Of a DNA stretch of 64,000 bases, positions 15,608 to 24,680 are shown in pieces; positions within the stretch are counted from its first letter, which is position 1, and every line of letters starts with the position of its first letter. The notes below the pieces were generated by a model, which did no database searches, was not told the origin of the DNA, and saw only the letters and a list, made by a program, of their open reading frames with translations. Position numbers and translations under genes: made by a program. Origin of the DNA: Chitinophaga rupis (GTDB taxonomy: Bacteria > Bacteroidota > Bacteroidia > Chitinophagales > Chitinophagaceae); contig NZ_FOBB01000011.1 in assembly GCF_900109685.1 (NCBI RefSeq), positions 62,001 to 126,000 of the forward strand, read 5' to 3'.

Positions 15608-15826
15608 TTATTTCTTTTCGGCTGTTATGCCTTTTTCCCTTAAAACAGATACCTGCTCCCCTGCATAGCCCCAGTCATCCAGGTCTATTTCCTGGATCAC
15701 CACGTGGGTAAGATGAGGGTCCTTATTCAGCGTGCTGGTAATAAGGTCAGTAACGCCTTTTATTAACTGCTGTTTTTGTTCACGGGTAACGCCTTCACGG
15801 GTCACCTCTATTTTTACATATGGCAT
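15608..15826 (-). CDS. 4-oxalocrotonate tautomerase-family protein
   Basis: A 72-residue protein starting MPYVKIEVTREGVTREQK. Pro2, which becomes the N-terminal Pro1 after Met removal, is the catalytic base of this family, and small homo-hexameric tautomerases have this length. It interconverts keto and enol forms of small acids; many paralogues are promiscuous. It follows YceI by 10 bp in the Crp-headed operon. Confidence 0.9.
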   Translation of the reverse strand: MPYVKIEVTREGVTREQKQQLIKGVTDLITSTLNKDPHLTHVVIQEIDLDDWGYAGEQVSVLREKGITAEKK

Positions 15827-15836
15827 GGCTATGGTT

Positions 15837-16373
15837 TTAAGCTAAGACATTTTCTTTGGCAGCTGTAGCAGTGATATTCACCTGCAGCTCAAAATCATTA
15901 TAGATCAGGATATCGCCCAGGTCCTTGAAGAAGCTTCCTGAACGGAACTTCATACCGTATTGGGTGCGGTCCACTACAATAATACCTGATGCGGTCATCA
16001 CATCGCCCGAAAGATTGATCTGCGCATCAAAACTGATAGGATGCGTACTGTTTTTTATGGTGAGGTCACCTTCAATATGGGCGCCATTTACTGAGGTGAT
16101 GTTAAATATTGCCTCGGGATATTGCGCTGAGCTGAAGAAATCATCCGAAGCCAGGTGCCCGGCAAACTGCGCATTGGTGGCGGGGTCCGTTATGTCCAGT
16201 ATTTTGATGGAGGTGGTATCAGCAACAAACCTGCCGCCAGTCAAACGGTCATTATCAAATAATAATGAACCTTCTTTGATGCCGATGGTGCCATTATGCG
16301 CACCGGTTACTTTACGGCCCACCCAATCAATGTTGCTTTGGGTGCTTACGATATTAAATTTTTTAGTTTCCAT
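15837..16373 (-). CDS. YceI-family lipocalin-like protein
   Basis: A 178-residue protein with the YceI beta-barrel pattern: FNIVSTQSNIDWVGRKVTGAHNGTI at the N-terminus, GGRFVADTTSIKILD, and TASGIIVVDRTQYGMKFRSG near the end. The family binds isoprenoid or amide lipids in a hydrophobic pocket. There is no signal peptide, so this copy is probably cytoplasmic. It is the first gene downstream of the two TGTGA-N6-TCACA sites and so the head of the regulated operon. Confidence 0.9.
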   Translation of the reverse strand: METKKFNIVSTQSNIDWVGRKVTGAHNGTIGIKEGSLLFDNDRLTGGRFVADTTSIKILDITDPATNAQFAGHLASDDFFSSAQYPEAIFNITSVNGAHIEGDLTIKNSTHPISFDAQINLSGDVMTASGIIVVDRTQYGMKFRSGSFFKDLGDILIYNDFELQVNITATAAKENVLA

Positions 16374-16427
16374 TTTCTTTATGTTTTAATGACAACACAA
16401 AGGTGGAGCGGAATAACGAGGAAAGCA

Positions 16428-16443
16428 TGTGACCTGCATCACA
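16428..16443. promoter_or_regulatory. Crp-type operator 1 (TGTGA-N6-TCACA)
   Basis: TGTGACCTGCATCACA has two perfect CRP half-sites with the canonical 6-bp spacing. It lies 55 bp upstream of the YceI start and 22 bp upstream of a CACCTTTG sequence (16398-16405, minus) that could be the -7 element. Confidence 0.75.
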
Positions 16444-16464
16444 TTTATAATAGTGCACTGTTTA

Positions 16465-16480
16465 TGTGATCCACATCACA
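16465..16480. promoter_or_regulatory. Crp-type operator 2 (TGTGA-N6-TCACA)
   Basis: TGTGATCCACATCACA is a second perfect site, centred 37 bp from the first. It ends 2 bp before the stop codon of the adjacent Crp/Fnr gene. Two perfect sites in 53 bp are very unlikely by chance. Confidence 0.75.
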
Positions 16481-16482
16481 TT

Positions 16483-17055
16483 TCAACCATGGTAGAGGCG
16501 GCTTAGTGTTTCGCGGGAAACACCCAGGTAAGCGGCGATAAGTTGTTTGGAAACGATATTATATAACTGTGGATAGGTATTAAGCAGCTCTTCGTACCGG
16601 TGTTTGGCATCGTTGTTCATGAATAATAAAAGCCGTTTCTGTGCTGCTACATAACCTTTATTGGTACGCCAGCGAAAGAAGTGTTCAACCGCATGGATCT
16701 CGCTGCACAGCTTTTCGCGGTCGGCGTTGGATATGCAAAGGACTTCAGCATCCGTAATACAATCTACACTAATGGTAGCCTTAATATCATTATATAAAGC
16801 ATTATAGTCGGATGCCCACCAGCCAGGCATAGCAAACTGGAGGATGAACATTTTCAGATCGTCGTTAATATAGAATGATTTCAGGCAACCGGCTGTTACA
16901 AAGTATTCGCAGCTCACCTTATCCCCTTCTGCAATAATGACCTGGCCCTTTTTAAAGGACATGGGTTTGAAATGGGAAAACACATAACTAAACTGCTCGT
17001 CGTTAAGATCAATTATTTTTAATAAATGGTCCTTCAGAATAGTTTCAGCATTCAT
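16483..17055 (-). CDS. Crp/Fnr family transcriptional regulator
   Basis: A 190-residue regulator with an N-terminal cyclic-nucleotide-binding-like beta-roll (KGQVIIAEGDKVSCEYFVTAGCLKSFY) and a C-terminal helix-turn-helix ending IAAYLGVSRETLSRLYHG. The recognition-helix residues SRETxxR equal those with which E. coli CRP reads TGTGA, and two such sites lie just downstream. No Fnr-type Cys cluster is present. The effector-pocket residues differ from cAMP-binding CRP, so the ligand is unknown. It probably controls the downstream YceI operon and may be partly co-transcribed with it. Confidence 0.9.
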   Translation of the reverse strand: MNAETILKDHLLKIIDLNDEQFSYVFSHFKPMSFKKGQVIIAEGDKVSCEYFVTAGCLKSFYINDDLKMFILQFAMPGWWASDYNALYNDIKATISVDCITDAEVLCISNADREKLCSEIHAVEHFFRWRTNKGYVAAQKRLLLFMNNDAKHRYEELLNTYPQLYNIVSKQLIAAYLGVSRETLSRLYHG

Positions 17056-17098
17056 GAACCGAAGTTATTAATTAACTCCTGATCATCCTAATCGGCTA

Positions 17099-17833
17099 TC
17101 ATTCCTGCCGGAAGCTTTTTAGGCTTCCATCTTCATTAAACTGTATATCATAACGCTCACGGGCGCCATTGATAGTTCCCGGGAACCAGCGCATCCTTCT
17201 ATCCCAGATGGATACATAAACAGAGCCCAGTGGTTTTGCGCCCTCTACTTCAGCAGCTTTCTCATTATAAATCCGGGCTACCCTGGCTGCATTGGCAAAG
17301 CTGATCCTGTCTAAAGAAACCAGCTTACTGTCTACATCATCATGTAAGAATATTTGCGCAGGGGTAGGCGCAGACCATTTTCCATCGCTGTACGTGTAAT
17401 TGTCTACGTATTTAGGGTTTTCAGGATGCCGGAGCATCAACATTATATTTCCATCCCCATAAAAATGAACGGAACGGTAAATGAAGATCTCCTTACCGGC
17501 AAATTGCGGCAGGGCTCTTAAAGCCTTTTCAGCCTTTTTTAGGCGGGTCGTGTCTGTTAAGAATTTTTTGCTTTCCCTGGTGGGAGCATGAGTATGGGTG
17601 GTGGAAGTTGAAGTATGTGTTTCCGTTGATATATGTGTTTCTATTTTTATACTAATGCTTTCCTGTTGTGTTGCCACCGGTTTAGCCGAACTATCAGCAA
17701 CAGCCTGCTTTTGAACCTGCCGGCTTAGGGCAGCACTATCCGGTTTAAAAGTTTCCTCTACACTTTTTAATACCTGTTTGCAGCCGGAACTGCACAGGGC
17801 CAGTATAATAATAACGGCGCGTAATGCCTTCAT
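17099..17833 (-). CDS. Hypothetical lipoprotein with Thr/His-rich linker
   Basis: A 244-residue protein with a lipobox signal peptide (LALCSSGC, Cys about 18). A low-complexity segment at about residues 60-88 is rich in Thr, Ser and His. A C-terminal domain of about 150 residues contains IFIYRSVHFYGDGNIMLMLRHP and YVSIWDRRMRWFPGTI. I recognise no family. It is 4 bp downstream of the membrane protein gene at 17838-18818 and so part of a three-gene operon. Confidence 0.7.
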   Translation of the reverse strand: MKALRAVIIILALCSSGCKQVLKSVEETFKPDSAALSRQVQKQAVADSSAKPVATQQESISIKIETHISTETHTSTSTTHTHAPTRESKKFLTDTTRLKKAEKALRALPQFAGKEIFIYRSVHFYGDGNIMLMLRHPENPKYVDNYTYSDGKWSAPTPAQIFLHDDVDSKLVSLDRISFANAARVARIYNEKAAEVEGAKPLGSVYVSIWDRRMRWFPGTINGARERYDIQFNEDGSLKSFRQE

Positions 17834-17837
17834 AAGT

Positions 17838-18818
17838 TCAGCTTAATTCATTTAGATCGCTCGCAAATGCTATTTTTTCCGGCTTCTCTTTGAGGTAATA
17901 AATAGATACATATTCCTGCTTAAGGGTATCCAGCTCAAGCAGGCCTATGATTTTCTTCAGGCTTGCGTGATGAGTCCTTTTCAGGTGATCGGTATATTCA
18001 AGGTCGAATTTTATCTGTGGCTGATCATTAATGTAAGTACCGGTTTGGCTGGCTTTCAGTAAGCGGGCATCGGTTCGTATGCCTTTAAACTTAATAGATA
18101 CTGCATCACCGGGCTTACCAGCTATTTTATAGTAAATAAGTGTGATGATAATGCGGAGAAATAAAAGGATGGCCGGGCAAACGATCAGCGGGTGACCCAG
18201 GCTCATAAAACGCCATCCCATACCTTCACTTTCTAATAAATAGGAAAGGCCATAATAGACAATTACCAATGCAGTAAGCGCTAACCAGCCTAAGCTGATT
18301 AGCGCAATAGCTGCTTTTTTAATAGTGGCCTCTGAAGTTGCAAAAATGAAATAAGGCTCATGCTTTACTTCTTTATCAAGTAACAGCTCAATCTTTTTTC
18401 CCACTTCAAAACGGCGTTCATAAGGCTTGGCGTCATTTATACTTGCTTTTTGTAAAATTTCGGCGCCTACCAGGTTTTTAAATGACAGGCTAAGATCATA
18501 GGCATCGTAACCGGCATTGGGCTTTGATGTTTTTGTTACGGCCATGATCTTAGCTTCCCGTGGTATCCCCTTCTCTTTCAGGTAGGTGATATTCCGCCTG
18601 GCAATAAAAATATTTATGATCCATTTACGGAAATATCCTGCCAGCACTACGATCCAGATCACCACAGATGCGGCTACAACACCCAGCGCAAACCAGGGGT
18701 CCCTTTCCCGGAGGTTGGGTGCATATTCACTTTTGATGTTGTAATACAAAAGCATGGGAAGGACAATCGCAAAAAACACCGCGTTAAGTGCCGCGAATAA
18801 TAAAAAGCCACGTTTCAT
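17838..18818 (-). CDS. Membrane protein of unknown function, two-pair TM architecture
   Basis: A 326-residue protein with transmembrane segments near residues 5-25, 42-62, 170-192 and 205-228. Each pair is followed by a soluble domain containing a similar beta-rich motif (AKIMAVTKTSKPNAGYDAYDLSL and DARLLKASQTGTYINDQPQIKF). This internal duplication resembles DUF3592-like domains that follow membrane anchors. It is encoded between a DUF4870-type protein and a lipoprotein in one operon. Function is unknown. Confidence 0.7.
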   Translation of the reverse strand: MKRGFLLFAALNAVFFAIVLPMLLYYNIKSEYAPNLRERDPWFALGVVAASVVIWIVVLAGYFRKWIINIFIARRNITYLKEKGIPREAKIMAVTKTSKPNAGYDAYDLSLSFKNLVGAEILQKASINDAKPYERRFEVGKKIELLLDKEVKHEPYFIFATSEATIKKAAIALISLGWLALTALVIVYYGLSYLLESEGMGWRFMSLGHPLIVCPAILLFLRIIITLIYYKIAGKPGDAVSIKFKGIRTDARLLKASQTGTYINDQPQIKFDLEYTDHLKRTHHASLKKIIGLLELDTLKQEYVSIYYLKEKPEKIAFASDLNELS

Positions 18819-18872
18819 TGTCAGCCCGGATGGATTTAGTTAAGGGGTGATGGATATAAAGGCCAGCGGCGA

Positions 18873-19196
18873 CTACCCAATGAAAGAGAACTTATACTCG
18901 AACATTTTACCAATTACCGGGATGGGTTTTTGCGCACCGTTGGCGGCATTAATAATACCCATTACCCAAAGCACGAAAATAACCAGGCCTATCATGCTCA
19001 GAAAAGACAGGGAAGGCACTACAGTGGCGATCACGCTTAATATTACATTTAATATAATACTTACAATGGCCAGTCCCAATGCCTGCCGCAGGTGATATTT
19101 CAGCAGGGGATCTGCCTTTTCTTTTCCACTAAAATAAGCAACGGCCCAGCCGATAAGCGTGATGTAGGAAATAATGGATAGTGTTTTGCTGTTCAT
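18873..19196 (-). CDS. DUF4870/Tic20-like small membrane protein
   Basis: A 107-residue protein with three to four hydrophobic segments. The motif KADPLLKYHLRQALGLAIVS (near residue 27) and the later VLWVMGIINAANGAQKPIPV define the DUF4870/Tic20-like family. The role is unknown. It heads the minus-strand operon that continues to 17099. Its promoter region is shared with the divergent TPR-HTH regulator and contains repeated CGTCTACA words. Confidence 0.85.
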   Translation of the reverse strand: MNSKTLSIISYITLIGWAVAYFSGKEKADPLLKYHLRQALGLAIVSIILNVILSVIATVVPSLSFLSMIGLVIFVLWVMGIINAANGAQKPIPVIGKMFEYKFSFIG

Positions 19197-19302
19197 AAGG
19201 CTTAGTTTTTTAAGTTTAAAATTGCCTGCACAAAACTGGGTTTAGTCAGAGGCCTTTCCAAATATCAGCCTGCTACAGAGCATCTACACCAGGCTAAAAT
19301 GC

Positions 19303-19374
19303 CGTCTACAATGCGTCTACAGTAATTTCAAATACTTGTTTATCAAATTGTTATAACTTCTGTAGACGTAGACT
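19303..19374. repeat. CGTCTACA repeat cluster in a divergent promoter region
   Basis: CGTCTACA occurs in direct orientation at 19303-19310 and 19314-19321. The second copy extends to CGTCTACAG (19314-19322) and has an exact inverted partner CTGTAGACG at 19360-19368, followed by TAGAC. A related CATCTACA lies at about 19280. The words sit between two divergent genes and could be operator half-sites. Confidence 0.5.
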
Positions 19375-19423
19375 TTTTTGTCCGGGCGGGCGGGTCTTTT
19401 AATCTTTATACTACTTTTGCGGT

Positions 19424-21274
19424 ATGAAATATATCGGAGTAAAAGGTGTATTCTTTTGGATAGGTATCAGCTTATATTGTTTCATAGCTACTGCGCAAAC
19501 TTCTTCACCGGACCGTTCACAACCGGCTGCCGGGTCAGGCCAGAGGGAGCAAGCCGCCCGGCTTACCCACCTGGCAGAGGCTTATCGCATAAACGAAAAT
19601 TATCCATCCGCTATAGCAACAGCACAACAGGGCGCGGGCATTGCCCTGAAGCTGAATGATCTTACCGCAGCCACCAGGGCCTATACGGTGCTGGTTAATA
19701 TTTACGCCAATACCAAGCAGTTTGCCATATTGAAAAAAACAAGCGACACCGCGCTGTCCATTGCCCAAAAGGCGCGTACCCCTATTGCCATGGCTTATGG
19801 TTATTACACCCAGGCCTTGTTATATAATGCGCTGGATAATGCCGATTCCGTAACCAACTACGCTCAATTGGGCCTTAAGGCACAGGGGCAACACCCGGAA
19901 CCTTATATCTCCGCTAAAATATATTACCTCCTGTATGCCTTGAACACCCTGTGGGATGATGTGCAGAAAGTGAATACCTATGCGCAGAAAGCTACTGAAA
20001 ATGCCCTGCAAACCGGTGATTATAACCTGCTAAGTAACTGCTACATAGCGCAATCAACCGCTGCTGATTATAACTATCAAAAATCCCAAAGCACAGACCA
20101 GCGGGATCTTATTATTTATTATTTAAGAAAAGTTGAAGATCTGCATCAGCAACACCCTAAGGAAGTAGCACAAAAAACCTATGCGATAGCCTGTATAAAC
20201 AGCGCTGATTATTATTTAAGAAATTTTCCCGCAACAGACGAAAAGGCGAAGGCAAATGCCATTCAATATGCCAACATGGCCAAAACAGCCGCAAAAAGTA
20301 CTTTATACGGACAGGAAATTATGGCCAGCAGCCTGGGTATCTTAAGCGAATACGCTAAGCGGGATAAAAAAACAGCACTGGAAGAAAATTATTTGCTGGA
20401 GGCTTACACCGTAATGCAAGACCAGAAGGACCCTTATTATTACACCCTTATAAATGTAGTAACAGCGCTGGCCAACCTTTATGAGAAAAACGGGAATTAC
20501 CCCAAAGCCCTGGAATTTCAGAAAAAGATACCTGAATATAAAGCCAAGCTCTTTGACCGGCAGCAGGCGCTGAATGCCCAAAAGCTGGAAATACAGTACG
20601 AAACCGAAAAAAAAAATAACGAAGTACTAATGCTAAAGCAGCGCGAGCAATATAGCCGCATGCAGAACTACTTCTATATTGGCATTGCCGCCGTTTCTTT
20701 ACTAGGCCTCATCTTTATGTTCCGATCCTACCATTTCAGGCTGCGGTATTCACTGCAGCGGGAAAAACAGCTGCAGCTGGAAAAGCAGGAAGCTGAATTG
20801 CAGATGAAGCTGGAAAAAGAGGAGCAATCCAGGTTAAAGGCCGAACAGCAGCTGCTGGAAGCCCAGCAACAACAACTGCAAAAAGAAGCCATGGCCAACC
20901 TGCTGCAATTGGAGCATAAAAAAGAGATGTTATTGCAGATCAAAGAAAAAATTAATGATAACGACCTCTTAAACATCAATAAGATCTGGAATGAGGAACA
21001 GCTGCTGGATAATGATTTTGAAGATGTGAAACTACAGATCCAGCAGGTACACCCCGATTTCTTTTACCTGTTAAATGAAAGAACCCAGCAAAAGCTTACC
21101 CCTCTTGATCTGAAGCTGTGCGCTTACCTGCACCTTAAGATGGATACAAAGAAGATTGCCCAAATTCTGCATATTGAGCCGAAGAGTGTGCGTATGAGCC
21201 GGTACCGGATCAAACAAAAGCTGGGATTAGGGAAGGAGGAAGATTTGAATGTTTTTTTGCAGAATTTGGGATAA
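19424..21274 (+). CDS. Membrane-anchored TPR regulator with C-terminal HTH
   Basis: A 616-residue protein. A signal/anchor (MKYIGVKGVFFWIGISL) is followed by extracytoplasmic helical repeats of TPR type to about residue 400. One transmembrane helix (YFYIGIAAVSLLGLIFMF) lies near 410-428. Then comes a Gln/Glu-rich coiled coil, and a LuxR-like HTH near the C-terminus, with LKLCAYLHLKMDTKKIAQIL and PKSVRMSRYRIKQKLG. This one-component design is common in Bacteroidetes and couples an outside signal to DNA binding. A -7-like TACTTTTG (19412-19419) sits only 5 bp before the ATG, so the message may be almost leaderless. Targets are unknown. Confidence 0.85.
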   Translation: MKYIGVKGVFFWIGISLYCFIATAQTSSPDRSQPAAGSGQREQAARLTHLAEAYRINENYPSAIATAQQGAGIALKLNDLTAATRAYTVLVNIYANTKQFAILKKTSDTALSIAQKARTPIAMAYGYYTQALLYNALDNADSVTNYAQLGLKAQGQHPEPYISAKIYYLLYALNTLWDDVQKVNTYAQKATENALQTGDYNLLSNCYIAQSTAADYNYQKSQSTDQRDLIIYYLRKVEDLHQQHPKEVAQKTYAIACINSADYYLRNFPATDEKAKANAIQYANMAKTAAKSTLYGQEIMASSLGILSEYAKRDKKTALEENYLLEAYTVMQDQKDPYYYTLINVVTALANLYEKNGNYPKALEFQKKIPEYKAKLFDRQQALNAQKLEIQYETEKKNNEVLMLKQREQYSRMQNYFYIGIAAVSLLGLIFMFRSYHFRLRYSLQREKQLQLEKQEAELQMKLEKEEQSRLKAEQQLLEAQQQQLQKEAMANLLQLEHKKEMLLQIKEKINDNDLLNINKIWNEEQLLDNDFEDVKLQIQQVHPDFFYLLNERTQQKLTPLDLKLCAYLHLKMDTKKIAQILHIEPKSVRMSRYRIKQKLGLGKEEDLNVFLQNLG

Positions 21275-21352
21275 GCTGCCTATTTAGACCGGCAAAACCA
21301 ATTGTGCCAGCAAAAGTGCTGTGATAAAGAGTAAACATTTGGGCATGTATGC

Positions 21353-22102
21353 TTATTGTATGATGTAAGGCCTGGACCCATCATTAGGATAGGCTACTTT
21401 TATGTCTTCTCTATACTTAAGTCCTGCCCACACATAATTGTCCTCATTATATTGCTGTGTCATGGTTTCATCAATGATACAGCTGTCTTTAAATGAATAA
21501 ATATAAAATGGGAAATATACGCCAATCCGGGCGTTTATACTGTCAATATCCATATACATTTCACCCTCATTCCTTCCTAACAGCTCAGCTTTTCCATCAT
21601 TATCAAAGTCTGTTAGCTGAAGAGGATTGTCAAGGTGATCGTCAAAAACCAATTTAGCTTTATTATCCCGGATCCGGATAATAGAGAACTCCCCACGCCC
21701 TGCACCATAGATATAGCCAAAAAGGAATATCAAAGTCTGCCCCGGTTCTTTATGAATAAAAACCTGTTTTGAGGGCACCTCATTCTTAGTAACAGCTAGG
21801 AACGAACTATCAACTAAATCCCAAACATCCTTAGCCTTAAAAGATTGTTGGTGCATTCCATTAAATGAAATAGTGATCGTTTGAAACAGACCAGGATCGC
21901 CTTCTGCGGGCGGCGTTGTTAAAGTAATGGTATCCGGCCTGTTGTCATTATTCAGGTCATAAATGACCCGTTCAACATCTTCCCGGATAGCCGTTGCTAC
22001 TACCGGGGTATCAATTTTCACTTCGTTTGCATTGTTTTGCCGAACCCTTTGCGTGCATCCTAAGAATAGCATCCCTGCTATTAATAATGGGCATAATTTC
22101 AT
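21353..22102 (-). CDS. Hypothetical lipoprotein with two FG-GAP-like repeats
   Basis: A 249-residue lipoprotein (LLIAGMLFLGC, Cys about 16). Two Asp-rich calcium-loop-like segments, YDLNNDNRPDTITL and TDFDNDGKAELLGR, suggest FG-GAP/VCBS-type blades. I chose the ATG at 22102, which begins the signal peptide; the upstream extension to 22147 has no signal character. Its function is unknown. It diverges from the siderophore receptor gene. Confidence 0.75.
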   Translation of the reverse strand: MKLCPLLIAGMLFLGCTQRVRQNNANEVKIDTPVVATAIREDVERVIYDLNNDNRPDTITLTTPPAEGDPGLFQTITISFNGMHQQSFKAKDVWDLVDSSFLAVTKNEVPSKQVFIHKEPGQTLIFLFGYIYGAGRGEFSIIRIRDNKAKLVFDDHLDNPLQLTDFDNDGKAELLGRNEGEMYMDIDSINARIGVYFPFYIYSFKDSCIIDETMTQQYNEDNYVWAGLKYREDIKVAYPNDGSRPYIIQ

Positions 22103-22307
22103 AAGTATGTTTATTGTCCTGACCTGTATATCTGGCAATTGTCCCAAGCATTAAAATTAAACAAAATGCGTTTATGCCGGTCAATTTCTTCCCATCATAT
22201 ATTCTTCGCAGTTAGCCTCAATTTTTCCCTTTTCCGTAAAAACTTTTCCCGATTGTTAAAATACCTTCCCATTTCTGACCGCACCTTTGCGGAAATCTGA
22301 TCTTGTC

Positions 22308-24659
22308 ATGAAGCGAGTTATACAATTTATACTCCTCCTGCTCCCTCTCTTTGGTTTTGCTATGAACGATGAAAATGAAACGGACTTCGGATCCATTAAA
22401 GGGAAAATCACCACCAATGATAACAAGGCTGCAGCAGCGGTAAGCATTGTAGTAAAAGGAACTGCTAAAAATACACTGAGTAACGAGGATGGTACTTTCA
22501 CCATTCATCACCTGGCGCCCGGCAGCTATGAGCTGGAAGTATCGCTGGTAGGTTATGAAACACTTACGGAAAGTGTAACCGTAGAAAGGAATAAAACCGC
22601 CACCATTAACTTACAGCTGCAGGTGTCCAGCACACAGCTGCAGGAGATCATTATTACCCATACCAAAAATAAATACGCCAAAAAGGAAAGCGAACAGATT
22701 GCACGCCTGCCTATCAAGAACCTGGAAAACCCACAGGTGTACCAGGTAGTAGGTAAAGCGCTGATGGATGAACAGGTAGCCACTGAGCGTACGGATATTT
22801 ACCGGAACATTCCCGGCGCTGTACCTAATTTTATAGCCGGCGGATCACAGGGTATGACCATGCGCGGCTTTTCCAATACCGTGGGCATGCGGAATGGTTT
22901 GGTTACCAGCGCCGTAGTTCCATTAAACCCCATCATTCTGGAGCGGGTGGAAGCTATTAAAGGGCCTGCCGGTACTTTATTCGGCAGTAACCGCAACATT
23001 ACTTTTGGCGGTGTTTTTAATTACGTGACTAAAAAACCGTATGAAGATTTTGGCGGTATGATCAGCTATACCGGCGGCAGCTACGAGCTAAGCCGGGTTG
23101 CTGCAGATGTAAATGCCCCGCTGAATAAAGATAAAACCTTACTGTTCCGCCTGAACGCCGCTGCACAATCAGAAGGTTCATTCCAGGACCAGGGATATGC
23201 AAAGAACTATACAGTTGCGCCCAGCTTCTCGTACCAGGTAAATGAACGGTTGAAGCTTACGGTAGAAGCGGAGCTTACCCGCGCTAACTATACGACTACC
23301 TCCCTGGCTATTGGATCACTGAAAAATGTAACCGCCCGTAACTTTAAAGATCTGCAGCTGAATTATAAAGCTTCTTATATCAATAATGGCGTAGACGTTA
23401 GTAACGGTATTAATAATGTACAGGCACTGGTTGAATATAAAATATCCGATAAGTGGAAGTCACAAACCAACTACCTGTATTCAGAAGGCTTTTACAAGCA
23501 TTTTTACTGGACAACCCTTACAATGCTCACGGATTCTACTATGGGCCGTTCTGTAAGGAACCAAACCCCGGAAACCTTTGGTAATACCGAGCTGCAGCAG
23601 AATTTCATCGGTGACTTTAACATAGGATCACTGCGCAACCGTATGGTGATCGGGTTGGATTATAATTATAACTATAACGACTTATACCGTGTTACGTTAA
23701 ATTTGGATGCGGTAAATATCCGCCAGCCTGTAAAAGACGTTAGTGTTGAAGAGCTGAACGCACTTTCTGTTCAGAAAGGTTTTGCCAGCACCACCACTAA
23801 AGCTTACAGCTACAGCGCATATGCTTCCGATGTATTGAACATTACCCCCAACCTGATGGCCATGTTAAGCTTGCGGGTAGACCGGTTCACCACAAAAGGC
23901 ACGTACACCCCTGCTACGGGTAAGTATGCCGGTGAATACAGCCAAACCTCCCTGTCGCCTAAGTTTGGATTAGTGTACCAGGTGGTACCGGAAAAAGTAT
24001 CCGTATTTGGTAACTACATGAATGGGTTTGTGAACCTGGCGCCGGTTCCACAGCCGGACAATACCATCCTGGAGCTAAAACCCCAGTATGGCAACCAGTG
24101 GGAAGGCGGGGTGAAGTTTGATGTGATCAGTGGTAAATTAAGCGGCTCTGTAAGCTACTATGACATTGCAGTTACCAACTCCACCCGTATAGAAGTAATT
24201 GACGGGCAAAACTTCACTGTGCAGGATGGCACCCAGCACAGCAAAGGCTATGAGGTAGAAGTGATCGGTAACCCCGCTGCCGGCGTAAACATTATAGCGG
24301 GTTATGCGCATAACGAGAACAAATACACGAAAGCATCCGCTGCCCTGGAAGGCAAATATGTAACTTTTGCACCTAAAGATGTAGCCAACCTGTGGGTAAG
24401 CTATGCTATTCCGCAAGGTAAAGTGAAAGGCCTGGGTTTTGGCGTAGGCGGTAACTATGTAAGCGATTCCTGGTTTGAAGCTACCAACACATTTGTACTG
24501 CCGGGGTATACCTTATTGAATGCCACCATCTTTTACGACCAGCCTAAGTTCCGCCTGTCTGTAAAAGGTAACAACCTGTTAAATAAACAATACTGGAATA
24601 CCAATGGTACACCGCAGAAACAGCTGAATTTCCTGGCCAGTGTAGCCTTTAAGTTCTGA
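22308..24659 (+). CDS. TonB-dependent siderophore receptor
   Basis: An outer-membrane receptor of 783 residues. It has a signal peptide, then a carboxypeptidase-regulatory-like (CNA-B type) domain at about 25-105 (SIKGKITTNDNKAAAAVSIVV), the plug (GMTMRGFSNTVGMRNG, ERVEAIKGPAGTLFG, GGVFNYVTKKP), and a 22-strand barrel ending in the aromatic outer-membrane signal FLASVAFKF. The plug wording is typical of ferric-hydroxamate/ferrichrome-type receptors. It converges on the hydroxamate biosynthetic operon across a shared terminator, so it probably imports that siderophore; this link is inference. Confidence 0.93.
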   Translation: MKRVIQFILLLLPLFGFAMNDENETDFGSIKGKITTNDNKAAAAVSIVVKGTAKNTLSNEDGTFTIHHLAPGSYELEVSLVGYETLTESVTVERNKTATINLQLQVSSTQLQEIIITHTKNKYAKKESEQIARLPIKNLENPQVYQVVGKALMDEQVATERTDIYRNIPGAVPNFIAGGSQGMTMRGFSNTVGMRNGLVTSAVVPLNPIILERVEAIKGPAGTLFGSNRNITFGGVFNYVTKKPYEDFGGMISYTGGSYELSRVAADVNAPLNKDKTLLFRLNAAAQSEGSFQDQGYAKNYTVAPSFSYQVNERLKLTVEAELTRANYTTTSLAIGSLKNVTARNFKDLQLNYKASYINNGVDVSNGINNVQALVEYKISDKWKSQTNYLYSEGFYKHFYWTTLTMLTDSTMGRSVRNQTPETFGNTELQQNFIGDFNIGSLRNRMVIGLDYNYNYNDLYRVTLNLDAVNIRQPVKDVSVEELNALSVQKGFASTTTKAYSYSAYASDVLNITPNLMAMLSLRVDRFTTKGTYTPATGKYAGEYSQTSLSPKFGLVYQVVPEKVSVFGNYMNGFVNLAPVPQPDNTILELKPQYGNQWEGGVKFDVISGKLSGSVSYYDIAVTNSTRIEVIDGQNFTVQDGTQHSKGYEVEVIGNPAAGVNIIAGYAHNENKYTKASAALEGKYVTFAPKDVANLWVSYAIPQGKVKGLGFGVGGNYVSDSWFEATNTFVLPGYTLLNATIFYDQPKFRLSVKGNNLLNKQYWNTNGTPQKQLNFLASVAFKF

Positions 24660-24680
24660 TAGCCTTTTCCATTAAAACAA

